This document shows, piece by piece, positions 11,592 to 21,739 of a DNA stretch of 64,000 nt. The notes under the pieces were generated by a model. The model was given only the letters and a program-made list of their open reading frames with translations. It was not told the DNA's origin and searched no databases. The stretch covers positions 2,593,001 to 2,657,000 of the forward strand of contig JAMXSV010000004.1 of the NCBI GenBank assembly GCA_027559495.1, read 5' to 3'. This DNA comes from Aurifilum marmelostoma (Eukaryota; Ascomycota; Sordariomycetes; Diaporthales; Cryphonectriaceae). The position numbers were made by a program, and so were the translations under genes. Positions within the stretch are counted from its first letter, which is position 1, and the number at the start of each line of letters is the position of its first letter.

Positions 11592-14500
11592 ATGTCTCAA
11601 CATCCGTACGGGTATCCCTACCATCAGGGCCAGCCGCCCCAGCAGCCCTACTCTTACCAAGCCTACAACCCATACCCGCCTCCTGTGAATGGATATGGTG
11701 GCCAGCAATCGTCTCAACCAACCTACCCGCCTCAATATCCGCCTCCCGCGCATCCCGCTCAAGCGTACCCGCCAGCTGTCGACAACTACTACTCCGTCTC
11801 GCAATCAGCGTACGATCACAATACCGATAACATCCCTGGTCTGGGTGCCTCGTCAGCTGGCGTCCCTTTTCCTGTATCCTTCAACGGCTCCTGGATCCAG
11901 GGAGGCTACCAGACGAACGCTTCCTCAGCAACAGCACGGGCAGCAGCGCCATACTCTCCCCGCCACCCTTCGGCTTTCTACTCCCCCCACGACCCTGCCG
12001 CATCGCACTCTCCCTACGACCCTACTCGACCGATCCCTTCAACTCCTCCTGCCGCAAATCATGTTGCACAATCGCGTCCTCAGGTAGAGGCGCCTGTTCC
12101 AAAGAATCCACAGCTCGCCGCGCAGTTCCTACCGTCTAACACCGCAGCGCATCGCAAGTTGGTGTCTGATCTTGAGCTGAAAGAGCAGTCAAGGGTGCAG
12201 TCCCAGGCTCAGTTGGATGACACCGAGTCTCAGGACGAAGGTGAGATCAGCGAGGACGTCTTCGCTGATATCTACGACAACGGCCCGGCTCAACCATCTG
12301 GGAGCCATAAGCCTGCAGTGCCACTTATCAAGGCTGCTGCTGCCAGTCGCGGGGATACCGACGAGTCGGACCAAGAACCTAATTTCTATGACACCGACAA
12401 GGATGACGCGTCTGCTGCGCGCCGCAACAACAGCTCTAGCCACGGTGTTCAGCTACGCGGTAGTGTCAAGGCGGCTGAGGAGATGGACCGGGACCGTTCA
12501 AGATCGTACTCTCCTCACCTCTCGCCCGCAGAGCTTCAGCACGATCAGGAACCCACCGGCGGCAACAAAGGTATGTCCATTGCCCGTGAACTACCACAAC
12601 GCGATATGCTGACCTTCTCACTAGCGGTGAAGCAAACCCACGACCGGCCAGGGGACCAGGCTGTCTCCTCGCCCGCTGTGCCGCGAGATGCTGGAGCGTC
12701 GGCAGATGGCGGAGACATGGACGAGTCTGCCGCCGTATCCAATATCAGTGAAGCAAGCACACCACGGTTGTTCACAAACACGTCTGAAGCATTCAACGAA
12801 GCGAAGAAGGCTATACTGAAGCTCCTGCCACTTGGCATCAAGTATCAGACATACATTGATGAAGGCTTCGATGCAGAGCTGGTCAAGACGCTATTCACCC
12901 AGCTCAATTTGTCTACGGATTCGGGCGGCTCTTCGAATCCCCAGGAGCCAGCCGCAACCCCGGAAAAGGAGACACAGGATGCCAGCAAGCAGCCTCCGCA
13001 GCCGACTGCAGCCGACGCGATCGCGAAAAAGCAGGAGGAGCGGAAGGATAGAATCGCTCGTCTATTGGCTGAGAAGAAGGCCAAGGCCGCTGTGGCAACC
13101 AGTAAAGTGCAGGCTGCAGCGCAGCCGAGCACTCCTTCTACTTCCGCCGGCACAGGTCCAACTGCCACGACGCCGAACCCCAGAACCAGAGCCGAGAAGG
13201 ACCTTCTTTTGCAACAGAAAATGGCATTGATCAAGGCTAGAAGCGCACAAAAGACCAGCCAGAAGACGTCAGAGACCAAATCTCTCGGGAACATTACGGC
13301 TCAGAAGCCCGCTGCGCCACAGAGGCTTCCCACAGAGACCGATTCGCCTGCAGGGCTTTCGTCGGTGTCTGGTAGTCCCCTGCCCTCCGAGGCGCGGAGC
13401 GCTCCTCAGGATTCAACCTCAAAACCCGCAACACCTCAGCGGCCGTCGTCGACGGTCGCCTCCTCGGGAATCCTTTTGACTCTCTCGTCTGGGACGGCGG
13501 GACATCAGCAGCTCAATGCCCGGAAGCGTCCCGTGGCCGCCGACTTCATGGACGCTCCCGTCCCCTCTGCCAAGCGTCCAATGCTTGCCAACCGACAGGC
13601 CTCGTCCCTGGTCATTCACATTAGCGATGATGAAGATGACGAGGATGAGGAAGATGTCGCGATGGAAGTGGATTCGCCCACCGAGGCTTCTCCAACGCCT
13701 ATTCAGCAGAACGTAGCCCTTCCTGAGCGTGGTTCAGGGCCAGCAATTCGAGACTATCCTCCCCTGTCGAACACGATTCCTACACGGCCAGCCGCCAGCC
13801 CTATCCCGGCAATGGCTGGCAAGTCTGCTAATGGTGATCTTATGGCTAAGGAAAAGGCTATTGAGGAGCTGAGACGAAGGATTGAGGAGGCTGAGGCTCG
13901 AGCCAAGGCGAAGCCAAAGAAGGGTTCTGTCACACCTCACACACCCACCACGGGTGACGCCACCCCTGCGGAGCAGGCAATCAAGCCTGCCATCCTTCAG
14001 GCACTGCCAACGAGTGAGATTGGCAGTGGGAACGGCACTCCTGAACAGCTGCTTCCAGAACCTCATGCTACTGCCATCCCCCAGGCACTGTCAGCGGGTG
14101 ATGTGGGCGGTGAGAATGGCACGCCCGAGCAGTTGCCTCTAGCAACCCATGCTACTACCAGCCCAGTGCCCATCCCACGCCTGGAAATGGCCGATCAACA
14201 GCAGAGCAGAGTGTCGAGCGCATCCGTCACCGCCAAATCAGCAAAGATGCTGGAGAAAGAGGAACGGCTGAGACGAATGCGAGAGGCAATCATGAAGCTC
14301 GAGGCGGAGATCAATGATGATATGGCTGAGGAAGAAGGGGCAAGCCAAGTGTCCCAAGACGTCGCGATGGGCTCTTCATCCATCGTTGACCCAGAACAGT
14401 CAGCTTTGGGCCAAGACCCCTCGAGCGACGGTTTCCAGCCCCAAATCATGGCCATCGATGGCCTGGACCAGGCGGTCCATGAAACCGAGGCCAGAGTAGA

Positions 14501-15527
14501 TGCCTTCCTTGACAGCATCACCAATCCCTCCCCCGAGGCTGTTCCTGCCAGCCCTCGAAGACCTGTGGCTGAGGATATTCATGATGATTCCGAGGTCGAT
14601 CATCAGCCCGCTCAGAACTCCATCGGTACCCATGATACCCCCAGTCGTGGATTAGACGAAGAGGGCTCATCTGTCACTGACTCGAGTGTGTCTGATGAGT
14701 ATGAGCCACCAGAGGCCCAGGCTGAGGATCATATCGAGGTGTCCTCCAAGTCGCCAACGCCTGTCATGGCTGCTCTCGCCAATGACAGCGATCCCGTAGC
14801 GCCAGTCCAATCACAGCAGGGCAAGGACGACCAGCTATCCCAGAGCTCTGAAGAGGGTGAGGTCGAGGTTGATGCATCGGCCGATCAACCTGAGCAAGAG
14901 GTGGAAACAGCCAGAGAAGTACATGTCGTTTGCTCTACCCCTGCTGACAGACATCTAACTAATGTGAAGGCCCCCGGTGACTCCTCTCAACACTTGCAGA
15001 CCTCCCTCGTTCCGTACGAGAGTCCTTTGCGATATTTCCGCGCCTACCGATTCCACCCAGAGTACAGCAGCACTGTCGCTCGTGGATTCAAGTCGTTGAC
15101 TTACAGTAACAGGATCGATCTCAAAAAAGCGATGTGCCCTGACGAATGGGAGGGAAATGAGTGCCCGCGTGGGGCTACCTGCGAATTCCAGCACATCCAG
15201 TCCATCATCGCACCGGGTGAGTCTGTCGCCTCGGGAAAGGGTCCTGCTAAGTCTAGCTACCTCACACCGGGCACCCCCCCTCAAAAGCTAACTGGGATCC
15301 TTGTCTGCCTAGATAACGAGATCATTCTGGAGCTCGGCAGCTCTGACGAGTTCAGTGGCGATCAGAAGAAGGAGTTCAACAACGAACTTCGAGTGATGTT
15401 GGCCCGATTTCATGAGTCCAAAGTCCGAGACTTTCAGACCATCGCCCAAGCTATTGTCAATTTCCGCCGAGAGTTCATTGGCGATCCCTCCAGAGTTCTA
15501 CCGCGTCTTGGGGGTGTCAGCCTTTGA
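11592..15527 (+). CDS. Red1/ZFC3H1-type zinc-finger protein (nuclear RNA surveillance)
   Basis: Three exons: 11592-12570, 12625-15216 and 15313-15527, giving 1261 aa. Both introns (54 and 96 nt) are multiples of three and lack stops, so the gene looks like one ORF. Their GTATGT/GTGAGT donors, GCTGAC/GCTAAC branch points and CTAG acceptors mark them as introns. The protein begins with a Pro/Gln/Tyr-rich low-complexity segment (MSQHPYGYPYHQ). Long disordered acidic and Ser/Pro-rich regions follow, with short charged helices. Near residues 1118-1181 is the signature block: a RYFRAYRFHPEY segment, then C-x8-C-x5-C-x3-H. This is the zf-C3H1 family of fission-yeast Red1 and human ZFC3H1, scaffolds that deliver nuclear transcripts to the exosome with an Mtr4-type helicase. 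Assignment rests mainly on the C-terminal block. The longer frame starting at 11475 is considered less likely. Confidence 0.75.
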   Translation: MSQHPYGYPYHQGQPPQQPYSYQAYNPYPPPVNGYGGQQSSQPTYPPQYPPPAHPAQAYPPAVDNYYSVSQSAYDHNTDNIPGLGASSAGVPFPVSFNGSWIQGGYQTNASSATARAAAPYSPRHPSAFYSPHDPAASHSPYDPTRPIPSTPPAANHVAQSRPQVEAPVPKNPQLAAQFLPSNTAAHRKLVSDLELKEQSRVQSQAQLDDTESQDEGEISEDVFADIYDNGPAQPSGSHKPAVPLIKAAAASRGDTDESDQEPNFYDTDKDDASAARRNNSSSHGVQLRGSVKAAEEMDRDRSRSYSPHLSPAELQHDQEPTGGNKGMSIARELPQRDMLTFSLAVKQTHDRPGDQAVSSPAVPRDAGASADGGDMDESAAVSNISEASTPRLFTNTSEAFNEAKKAILKLLPLGIKYQTYIDEGFDAELVKTLFTQLNLSTDSGGSSNPQEPAATPEKETQDASKQPPQPTAADAIAKKQEERKDRIARLLAEKKAKAAVATSKVQAAAQPSTPSTSAGTGPTATTPNPRTRAEKDLLLQQKMALIKARSAQKTSQKTSETKSLGNITAQKPAAPQRLPTETDSPAGLSSVSGSPLPSEARSAPQDSTSKPATPQRPSSTVASSGILLTLSSGTAGHQQLNARKRPVAADFMDAPVPSAKRPMLANRQASSLVIHISDDEDDEDEEDVAMEVDSPTEASPTPIQQNVALPERGSGPAIRDYPPLSNTIPTRPAASPIPAMAGKSANGDLMAKEKAIEELRRRIEEAEARAKAKPKKGSVTPHTPTTGDATPAEQAIKPAILQALPTSEIGSGNGTPEQLLPEPHATAIPQALSAGDVGGENGTPEQLPLATHATTSPVPIPRLEMADQQQSRVSSASVTAKSAKMLEKEERLRRMREAIMKLEAEINDDMAEEEGASQVSQDVAMGSSSIVDPEQSALGQDPSSDGFQPQIMAIDGLDQAVHETEARVDAFLDSITNPSPEAVPASPRRPVAEDIHDDSEVDHQPAQNSIGTHDTPSRGLDEEGSSVTDSSVSDEYEPPEAQAEDHIEVSSKSPTPVMAALANDSDPVAPVQSQQGKDDQLSQSSEEGEVEVDASADQPEQEVETAREVHVVCSTPADRHLTNVKAPGDSSQHLQTSLVPYESPLRYFRAYRFHPEYSSTVARGFKSLTYSNRIDLKKAMCPDEWEGNECPRGATCEFQHIQSIIAPGESVASGKGPAKSSYLTPGTPPQKLTGILVCLDNEIILELGSSDEFSGDQKKEFNNELRVMLARFHESKVRDFQTIAQAIVNFRREFIGDPSRVLPRLGGVSL

Positions 15528-16732
15528 TTCGGCCCCTGATGCACCCTTTTCCTTGTTCCCTCCGTCCCCTCGGAACTCAAAGGCCGTCTTGACGGCGGCC
15601 AGTAGTAGAAAGTTCCCTTTTGACCTTGGGTTACCAATTTTTTTCTCCCCCTTCGTTCATAATCTGCCTTGATTGATCATTCGAGCTTTGCGTCAACTCG
15701 TGGCGCTTCTGTTCATTGTCGAAAGTACCAGGCATCAGCATTGGCAACATGGATTGGAAAAAAAGAGGAGGCGTTTTCACATACATGATACCCGGCTTTC
15801 CTAGGAAGCCTGCAGTACCTGATCTTAATGACCGAGTGGGGACGACGAAGAGGCGGGAGAGCCTATCACAGGGAGAAAAAAATCGAAGAGAAGGCTACCA
15901 GGAAAAGAGAAGAAGAAAACCTGTGAGGCGGGGAAGGTGATACAAGAGCGATGAAGAATCAAAAAAGAGGAGGGAGATGTGAATCAAGAAGATCATATCC
16001 ACAGTGGCAAGCTAGCTGCCGGTTGAGAGTACAGGAGCCGTTCTCGACGAGGACAACTCATTTCACGTGGGCAGCAAGCATCTGCCATGGTGAACAAGAT
16101 TTCCGCCCTGTCAAGAAATCAAGAGAGAGCTCCTGGATACGCCGGAACTGCTACGCTGCTATGTATCTTCGATGAAAAAATGTGTACAAAAATCAAAATG
16201 GTTTCATACCTGAGTTCTTGAGGGCATCCCACGACCTGCAATGTGACTGTCGGGACTTTGTCCTGTACAACCAAACGGCGCTAATACGCCTTGTCCCCGG
16301 ATGTTTGATGATCTTGAGTGTGCGAACGTGCTTGGTCGGAAGACAGTGAGTGGCAGTAGAATCTATTCTGACAAGCAAATCTGTGGCCTCTCACTAGGCC
16401 AACAAACGCTGGACGGTCTATTTTTGAAGCACAGACATGAGCGTTCTGATGCCGGAGTTCAAATTGAAGTGGTTCCCATAACACTTTGTCCATGCCATGT
16501 CTGTTTGTCTGTCTGTCTTGCCCAAGTATGCAACATCATAACCGCCATTTGGGACCTTTCCATGAAAACCCCTTCCCTCCCTGACCGACGCCCAGCCGAT
16601 TTCCCCCCTAGTAGGCCCATTCCTTGCCCCAGTATACAAACCCGGCAAGCCAAACCGTTCTGATTAAATCACATGAATTAAATCTATCATCCGATACTCC
16701 GTAGGGAGTCGCGCCTCGGGGAACCAGCTCCT
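15528..16732. other. Intergenic between convergent genes
   Basis: This is the shared 3' flank of the Red1-like (+) and acetyltransferase (-) genes. It has T-rich and A-rich tracts compatible with 3' UTRs. The small open frames lack initiation context, splice partners or recognisable motifs. Confidence 0.55.
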
Positions 16733-18022
16733 TCAGCTCCCGCCAAAGGCCGCAGTGGGATACGCCCTGTCCTTCTTCCTGCGCCCCGTCGAGCTACTCC
16801 GGGAGCTTGAACCGGACGGCGGCTGGAGCAGGTCACTGCGAGAGCTGTTCTTGGAGGTGACCATCTCGTCAGGAAGGTCGTTCCACTCCATGTCGGGCCT
16901 CTTGTTCTGGAAAGACAGCGAAGAGGCCGGAGCCGGAGGGCGCATTGCCGTTGGCGGTGGTGGTGGGCCACCTGCCAGTGGCGGAGGGGGTGTAGCTGCT
17001 GCTGCTGCTGCTGATGTTGCCGTCGGGGCGAACACAGGCATGTTCACAGCCGCGGCTGTAACACTGGCTGGAATTCCTACAGGCTGTTGAGCGGCCTGGT
17101 GGCCAGGCCCATCGACATGCTCCCCGGCCCCAATGCTCCTCTTGAAGACATACGCGCTGTCTGGATCTAGTTTCCAGTAGTAGCCCTTGAGCAAGGCATC
17201 CCTTTGGAACCCCCGCCGACCGTACCATCCCATCCCATCCTCGTTCTCGGTCCACACGTGCGCATACACCCAGTCGACCTGGATCACCCCGGCGCCCGCC
17301 CGGCCGGCGGTCCGCACCGTGTCCATGATGCCCTCGAGGGCGGCACCCACGAGCCCCAGCCCACGATACGGCGCGAGCAACACTAGGCTCTGGATGTAAA
17401 GTGCATGGTGCTGACCCGGCTGCGGGGGTGGGACGCCGGTGTTGGCGGCGCCGGGGACGGTACGCGGCATGGCGAGGCCGGAGTTGTATCGGCCCGTGGA
17501 GGGGTCGAATGGGTTGGGCTCTAGGCGGCAGATAAGCCCACCTACCACCTTGGGGGCGGCGGTGTTACTGCTGTCATCCTGCCAGACGATAGCACGGCTG
17601 AAGAGGCCCGAGACGGCGGGGTCCAGGAGTCCCTGGTAGAAGGAGTCGGAGTAGTTGACGGGGAGCAGGAGGGCGTTGATGCGGCGGAGGGCGGCAATGT
17701 GGGACTCGGCGACGGGAAGGATGGAGGCGCACGGGTGGGGGGCCAGGATTGCTGTTGATCTTGCTGCTGCTATGAGGGCAGGAGGGAGGATGTCTGCCGT
17801 CGTGGGCCTGGCAGGGGCGGTAGGCAGCTGGGGGGCAGGTGGTGCCGGCGCAGGGGGGGCACGAGGAGGAAGAACCGTAGCTTGAGGAGGCTGTTGTGGT
17901 AGTGGTGGTGATTGTGGTTGGGCCTGTGACGGAGGAAGAGGGACAGCAGCGTATTTTGGCGGTTGCTGCTTGTGGAAGAAGGAGAGGATGGAGGGTTGTT
18001 GTCCTTGTGTTGTGCGTGTCAT
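16733..18022 (-). CDS. Naa50/San-like GNAT acetyltransferase with N-terminal PIP box
   Basis: Single exon, 429 aa. Residues 9-16 (QPSILSFF) exactly fit the PCNA-interacting pattern Q-x2-[ILM]-x2-[FY]-[FY], followed by a basic/Gln stretch. Residues 20-95 are Pro/Ala-rich and probably disordered. Residues about 98-297 form a GNAT fold that lines up with Naa50/San: LLPVNYSDSFY, a conserved beta4 strand YIQSLVLLAPYR, YAHVWTENEDGMGWYGRRGF, and YYWKLDPDSAYVFKR. The acetyl-CoA loop reads R220-G-L-G-L-V, so the usual last small residue of R/Q-x2-G-x-G/A is Val. Relative to human Naa50 there is an insertion of about 30 residues before beta4 and a C-terminal Pro/Ser-rich tail of about 130 residues. Naa50 acetylates protein N-termini and supports sister-chromatid cohesion in animals. 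PCNA binding is inferred from the motif only. Confidence 0.82.
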   Translation of the reverse strand: MTRTTQGQQPSILSFFHKQQPPKYAAVPLPPSQAQPQSPPLPQQPPQATVLPPRAPPAPAPPAPQLPTAPARPTTADILPPALIAAARSTAILAPHPCASILPVAESHIAALRRINALLLPVNYSDSFYQGLLDPAVSGLFSRAIVWQDDSSNTAAPKVVGGLICRLEPNPFDPSTGRYNSGLAMPRTVPGAANTGVPPPQPGQHHALYIQSLVLLAPYRGLGLVGAALEGIMDTVRTAGRAGAGVIQVDWVYAHVWTENEDGMGWYGRRGFQRDALLKGYYWKLDPDSAYVFKRSIGAGEHVDGPGHQAAQQPVGIPASVTAAAVNMPVFAPTATSAAAAAATPPPPLAGGPPPPPTAMRPPAPASSLSFQNKRPDMEWNDLPDEMVTSKNSSRSDLLQPPSGSSSRSSSTGRRKKDRAYPTAAFGGS

Positions 18023-19511
18023 CTTTGTGGCGGAGGGGGCGAGCCTTGAGAGAGAGCGAGACTGTTGCGCTCAGGAAACTGGGTGGATGGTGGCTGACGA
18101 GGTATGTTTGTCATATGATAAATGCCATGATCTTTCTCTGTTGGCGCTGTAATCTGTATAATTTTGGTAGCTGAGATGTGATGTTGACAAGATGCGTGTA
18201 TCTGGAATCTTGAGTTCGTGGGGGAATGGGGCGTTAATTATTCTGCAGGGCATTACGTAGTAGTGGTACAGTAGGGCGATCAGTGCTCAGGGATGGAGGC
18301 GCCAGGGAGTCAGGGCCTGGCAGCGCTAGAAAGTAGTACATGATGCACATTGTAAGGGGTCGAGATTACTGGATGTGTCTGTCTTTTCTATTCTTGATTT
18401 TCAGAAGATCAGATAAAAAGAAAAGAAAAACACACCTTCTTTTCCTCTTCCCTCCTATCATGCCGTGTTTGTGGCGTTTTTTTTTTTTTAAAAAAATTCT
18501 TGCTGCTATATAAGGCGACCTCCTGGCGCATGTGTATGTTGGAGAGTGTACGCCCATGCTACAGGGGGTTGCAGGCAGATGGCAGTAAGGTAATATGTAG
18601 CGAGTGACGTACGTACATGCATGCTATGATGTTGACTGAAGCCCTGTCTGTACGTGCGGGCGCGCGCGCGTGTGCTCGGGAAGCCCTGCGCCCATGACGG
18701 CAGCGAGGCCAATGCGCCCGGCCAGTGGAAATGCCTGAACTCCCAGGAGTGCTTCGCCGAAAAATAATGTCTCAAGACCAAGACACATGTAGTGTTCTTA
18801 TTATATTTTCTTCTCATTGTTTTCTTTCTCTTCATTGTGTTCCCCAAAGAATTATATTGTCAAAACTGGTGATGAATCTTGCCAGGAGGACTTATAAGTA
18901 CATATAACATCAGTTATGGTACAAGAGAGGACCCCCTCTGAAAACCCCCCTGTAAGTAGTGGTTCATGTGGTGGATAGGTCATTTGTCCCACTGTTGTTG
19001 GGCTTAGCTCCCCAGCTGCTAAGCAGGTCATATTTTACTGCATCTTGGTACTACTACAAGAGCATATATTTATTACTTATGGGGCTGTACGTCCTAACTC
19101 AAACAAGCATAAGCACCATGTTCCCCGTCAGTCCACTGCACCACATTTATTTCCAGCACACCCCGGATGCGAACTTTTGGCCCTGCAGGGACTCTGTTAC
19201 AGCAAAGGCATCCCATCACCAACTAAATACACAGATACACACACCTGTCAGTCAGCAAGCCTTGCCGAGAGTCCAAATTTTTAGATGATTGCCCTTCCAC
19301 CTTCAACACTCGAACACTCGACACTCGACACTGCCCTCTCTTGTGATTTTCACACAAATCAAGGATAAAAAAGAACAAGAGAAAGGAAAACGAAAGGAGA
19401 ATTCCACAAACCTGTTCTCACCCCATCCCTCCTGTATCTTCTGTCAACGCGACCGTTGAGTCTCGAGCGTGCTGCGTACAGGTCCTTGCGCTAGACCACC
19501 TTCCTACCATC
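18023..19511. promoter_or_regulatory. Divergent promoter region, acetyltransferase / Sgf11
   Basis: This 1.49-kb spacer separates two head-to-head genes. Around 18480-18500 there is a T-run followed by an A-run. A CG/GT alternating tract lies near 18655-18675. From 19303 to 19330 CACTCGA-type repeats occur (ACTCGAACACTCGACACTCGA). The latter part, from about 19340, is AG/CT-rich and probably the Sgf11 5' UTR. No coding region was recognised. Confidence 0.5.
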
Positions 19512-20836
19512 ATGGACGTCCCTCCGGTCAACGCCCTGACGGGTAGGGCCCAGATCATCGTCGCGAAGGACGACAGCAAGCTTCTGGACAGACTTGTAAG
19601 ACCTTTGCCCCTTCTCTTGCTGCAGATGCAGGCGACCGAATGCGCCCTCTCTCTCTCTCTCTGTGTGTTTGTCTTGCGCGCGTGTGTTCCTGGCGCTGAC
19701 CCCCTCCCGCCCCTTCTCTTGTACAGTCACACTCGGTCCTCGACGATTTATTCTACAATGTCATCTTCGACCTCTGCCTCGAGGTGCACCGCACAGAGAA
19801 GATGTCCCGCGCAAATACGGCCGCCATCAAAGTCGAGAAGCTGGCTGCCGACGCCGCAGACGCCTCCGACAACGACCCGCGACCAGACGTCCGCACGGAG
19901 ACGGACGCTGCCATCTACGAGGACGGCAAGGTCTACCTCAAGGCCAACCCATTACAGACCACCAAGGACATCCTGTGCCCCCGCTGTCACCTCCCCCGGC
20001 TGCTCCACCCCACGGACGGGCGGGGCGCACAGAAGCCCGACCCGGGCGTCATCTACTGCAAGAAGCACCCGTACATCGACAAGCCTGGCTACGACATCTA
20101 CGGACAGACGTGGATCGCGCCCGGCCCGGGCAGGGGCAAGAAGAAGAAGGACATGGAGAAGAAGCTGGACGCGAGCGTAGACGGCACGGTGACACCCACG
20201 CCCGACGGGCCCCGGCCTCCAAACGTGCTGTCGTTCCCCTCGGCGACGTGCAGCAAGTGCAAGAGGTGTATACTGGTCACGCGCCTCAACAACCACATGG
20301 GCGCCTGCATAGGCAACAGCGGGAGGAACGCCAGCCGCGTGGCCTCGCAAAAGATTACAAACGGCAGCAACGGGAGCGTCAACAACGACGCCACCCCTCC
20401 CTCGAGCCAAAAGGGCACGCCCGTCAACGGTTCGAGGGCCGGCAGCCCCAGGAAGCGGGACGTCGAAGAGTTTGACGAGGACCAGGAGTCGGATGCCGCC
20501 AGCGCCAACCCCAAGAAGAAGGTCAAGAAGCTCAAGGTGCCGACCACCAAGATATTACTCAAGAACAAGCCCAAGAAGGACAAGGAGAAGGTAAAGGGCA
20601 ACTCGTTCCTGAGCCACGAGTCCAAGGTGGACGACGACGAGGACGACGAGGACAAGAAGTCCACGGTCCAGGTCGCGCCCAAGAAGCCCTCGGCGAAGCA
20701 GCAGTCGTCGCCCAACAAGAAGGTCAAGCTGGGCGCCTCAAAGGCGGCCCAGGGGTCGCCGAAACCCAAGAACGGCACTCAGCCCGACAACGGCTACGAA
20801 TCATCTGATACACTCTCGCCCCGGCATGCCTCCTGA
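19512..20836 (+). CDS. sgf11: Sgf11-type SAGA deubiquitinase-module protein, enlarged
   Basis: Two exons: 19512-19595 and 19727-20836, phase 0 with donor GTAAGA and acceptor TACAG, giving 397 aa. The intron interrupts just before the diagnostic N-terminal helix (SVLDDLFYNVIFDLCLEVHR), which in Sgf11 packs into the Ubp8/Sus1/Sgf73 deubiquitinase module. Residues 203-222 hold the Sgf11 zinc finger, C-x2-C-x11-H-x3-C, followed by the typical GRNASR basic patch that contacts the nucleosome acidic patch. An extra cysteine site lies between them (C112-x2-C115 ... C139-x2-H142). The C-terminal half is Lys-rich and acidic, with nuclear-localisation-like clusters. Yeast Sgf11 is about 99 aa, so this is a greatly extended form. 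The predicted role is H2B deubiquitination in SAGA-dependent transcription. Confidence 0.78.
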
Positions 20837-21739
20837 AAAGAAAACAAAAATCCGCCCTCCAGGTTTGACCCGAGAACAGCAGCGTACGGTTCACGACTTT
20901 CAGCTCTGGACAGCAGGTCACGCAATCGGCAGCAAACTAGAGGTCTATATTTTGTTGCCTACCTGCTCTTCGCGCTCTACCTTCAGACTATAATGTGCAT
21001 CAACGGTGTTTGTATTGGTTGGTGGCGAGTTGGGTAGGATGTTTAGTTGAGTGATTCTGAAAAACTCCATACATTCAAATACGTCCAGTTCGGTTTTTCT
21101 CAAGGAACTTGCATAACAAACAGGTGGTGCGCCGGCGTCTTTGCGTCAATTTTCAGTCATGGGTTGGCCAGTTGTCCCAGCCGGAAACGCATATTTGGGT
21201 ATCGTGGACTCTATAGACGGCACGCCTGGTTTTCAAGGCGGCAAGAGGTATCTCCATAGCAAGTCATCTCAATGGTCAAGAATCGAGCTCAAGTCGATCC
21301 CATTGTTTCATGAGATCGTTTGCCACTTCAACTTGGTAATACCCTGGACGTGATGGATACCCTGGATGTGATGTATTGGAGACAGAAGATCGTGACCATA
21401 CCTAGGCTTCTTCTCCCCGTGATCCAAATATCCTGCATTCTATACAGCGACTATCACGTGACGTATACTTCATGTACCGGGGCAGGATCGTACTATGAGA
21501 AAGTGCCCGTCAGGCTTCGACAGGCTGGTCAAAGAGTTTCTAGGCAAACTCTACCACTACCTGAAACAACCTTCTCAAACAGCGTATGCCTTGACCAGTG
21601 AGCGGATGGCTGCGTAGTCTAGGCTTTGCACCCAGTGAGATGACGAGTCTCCCCAGCTCATCCTTCCACCCTCGAGGTGATGCGGCTGTGAAAACTCAAT
21701 ATACTAACTATCCTTACCTCCCTTTCCCCTCCCTCTCTC
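20837..21739. other. Intergenic between convergent genes
   Basis: This is the 3' flank of Sgf11 (+) and the cyclophilin (-). Near 21340-21375 there is a short tandem duplication of TGGACGTGATGGATACC / TGGATGTGATGTATT. No coding region is supported. Confidence 0.55.
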
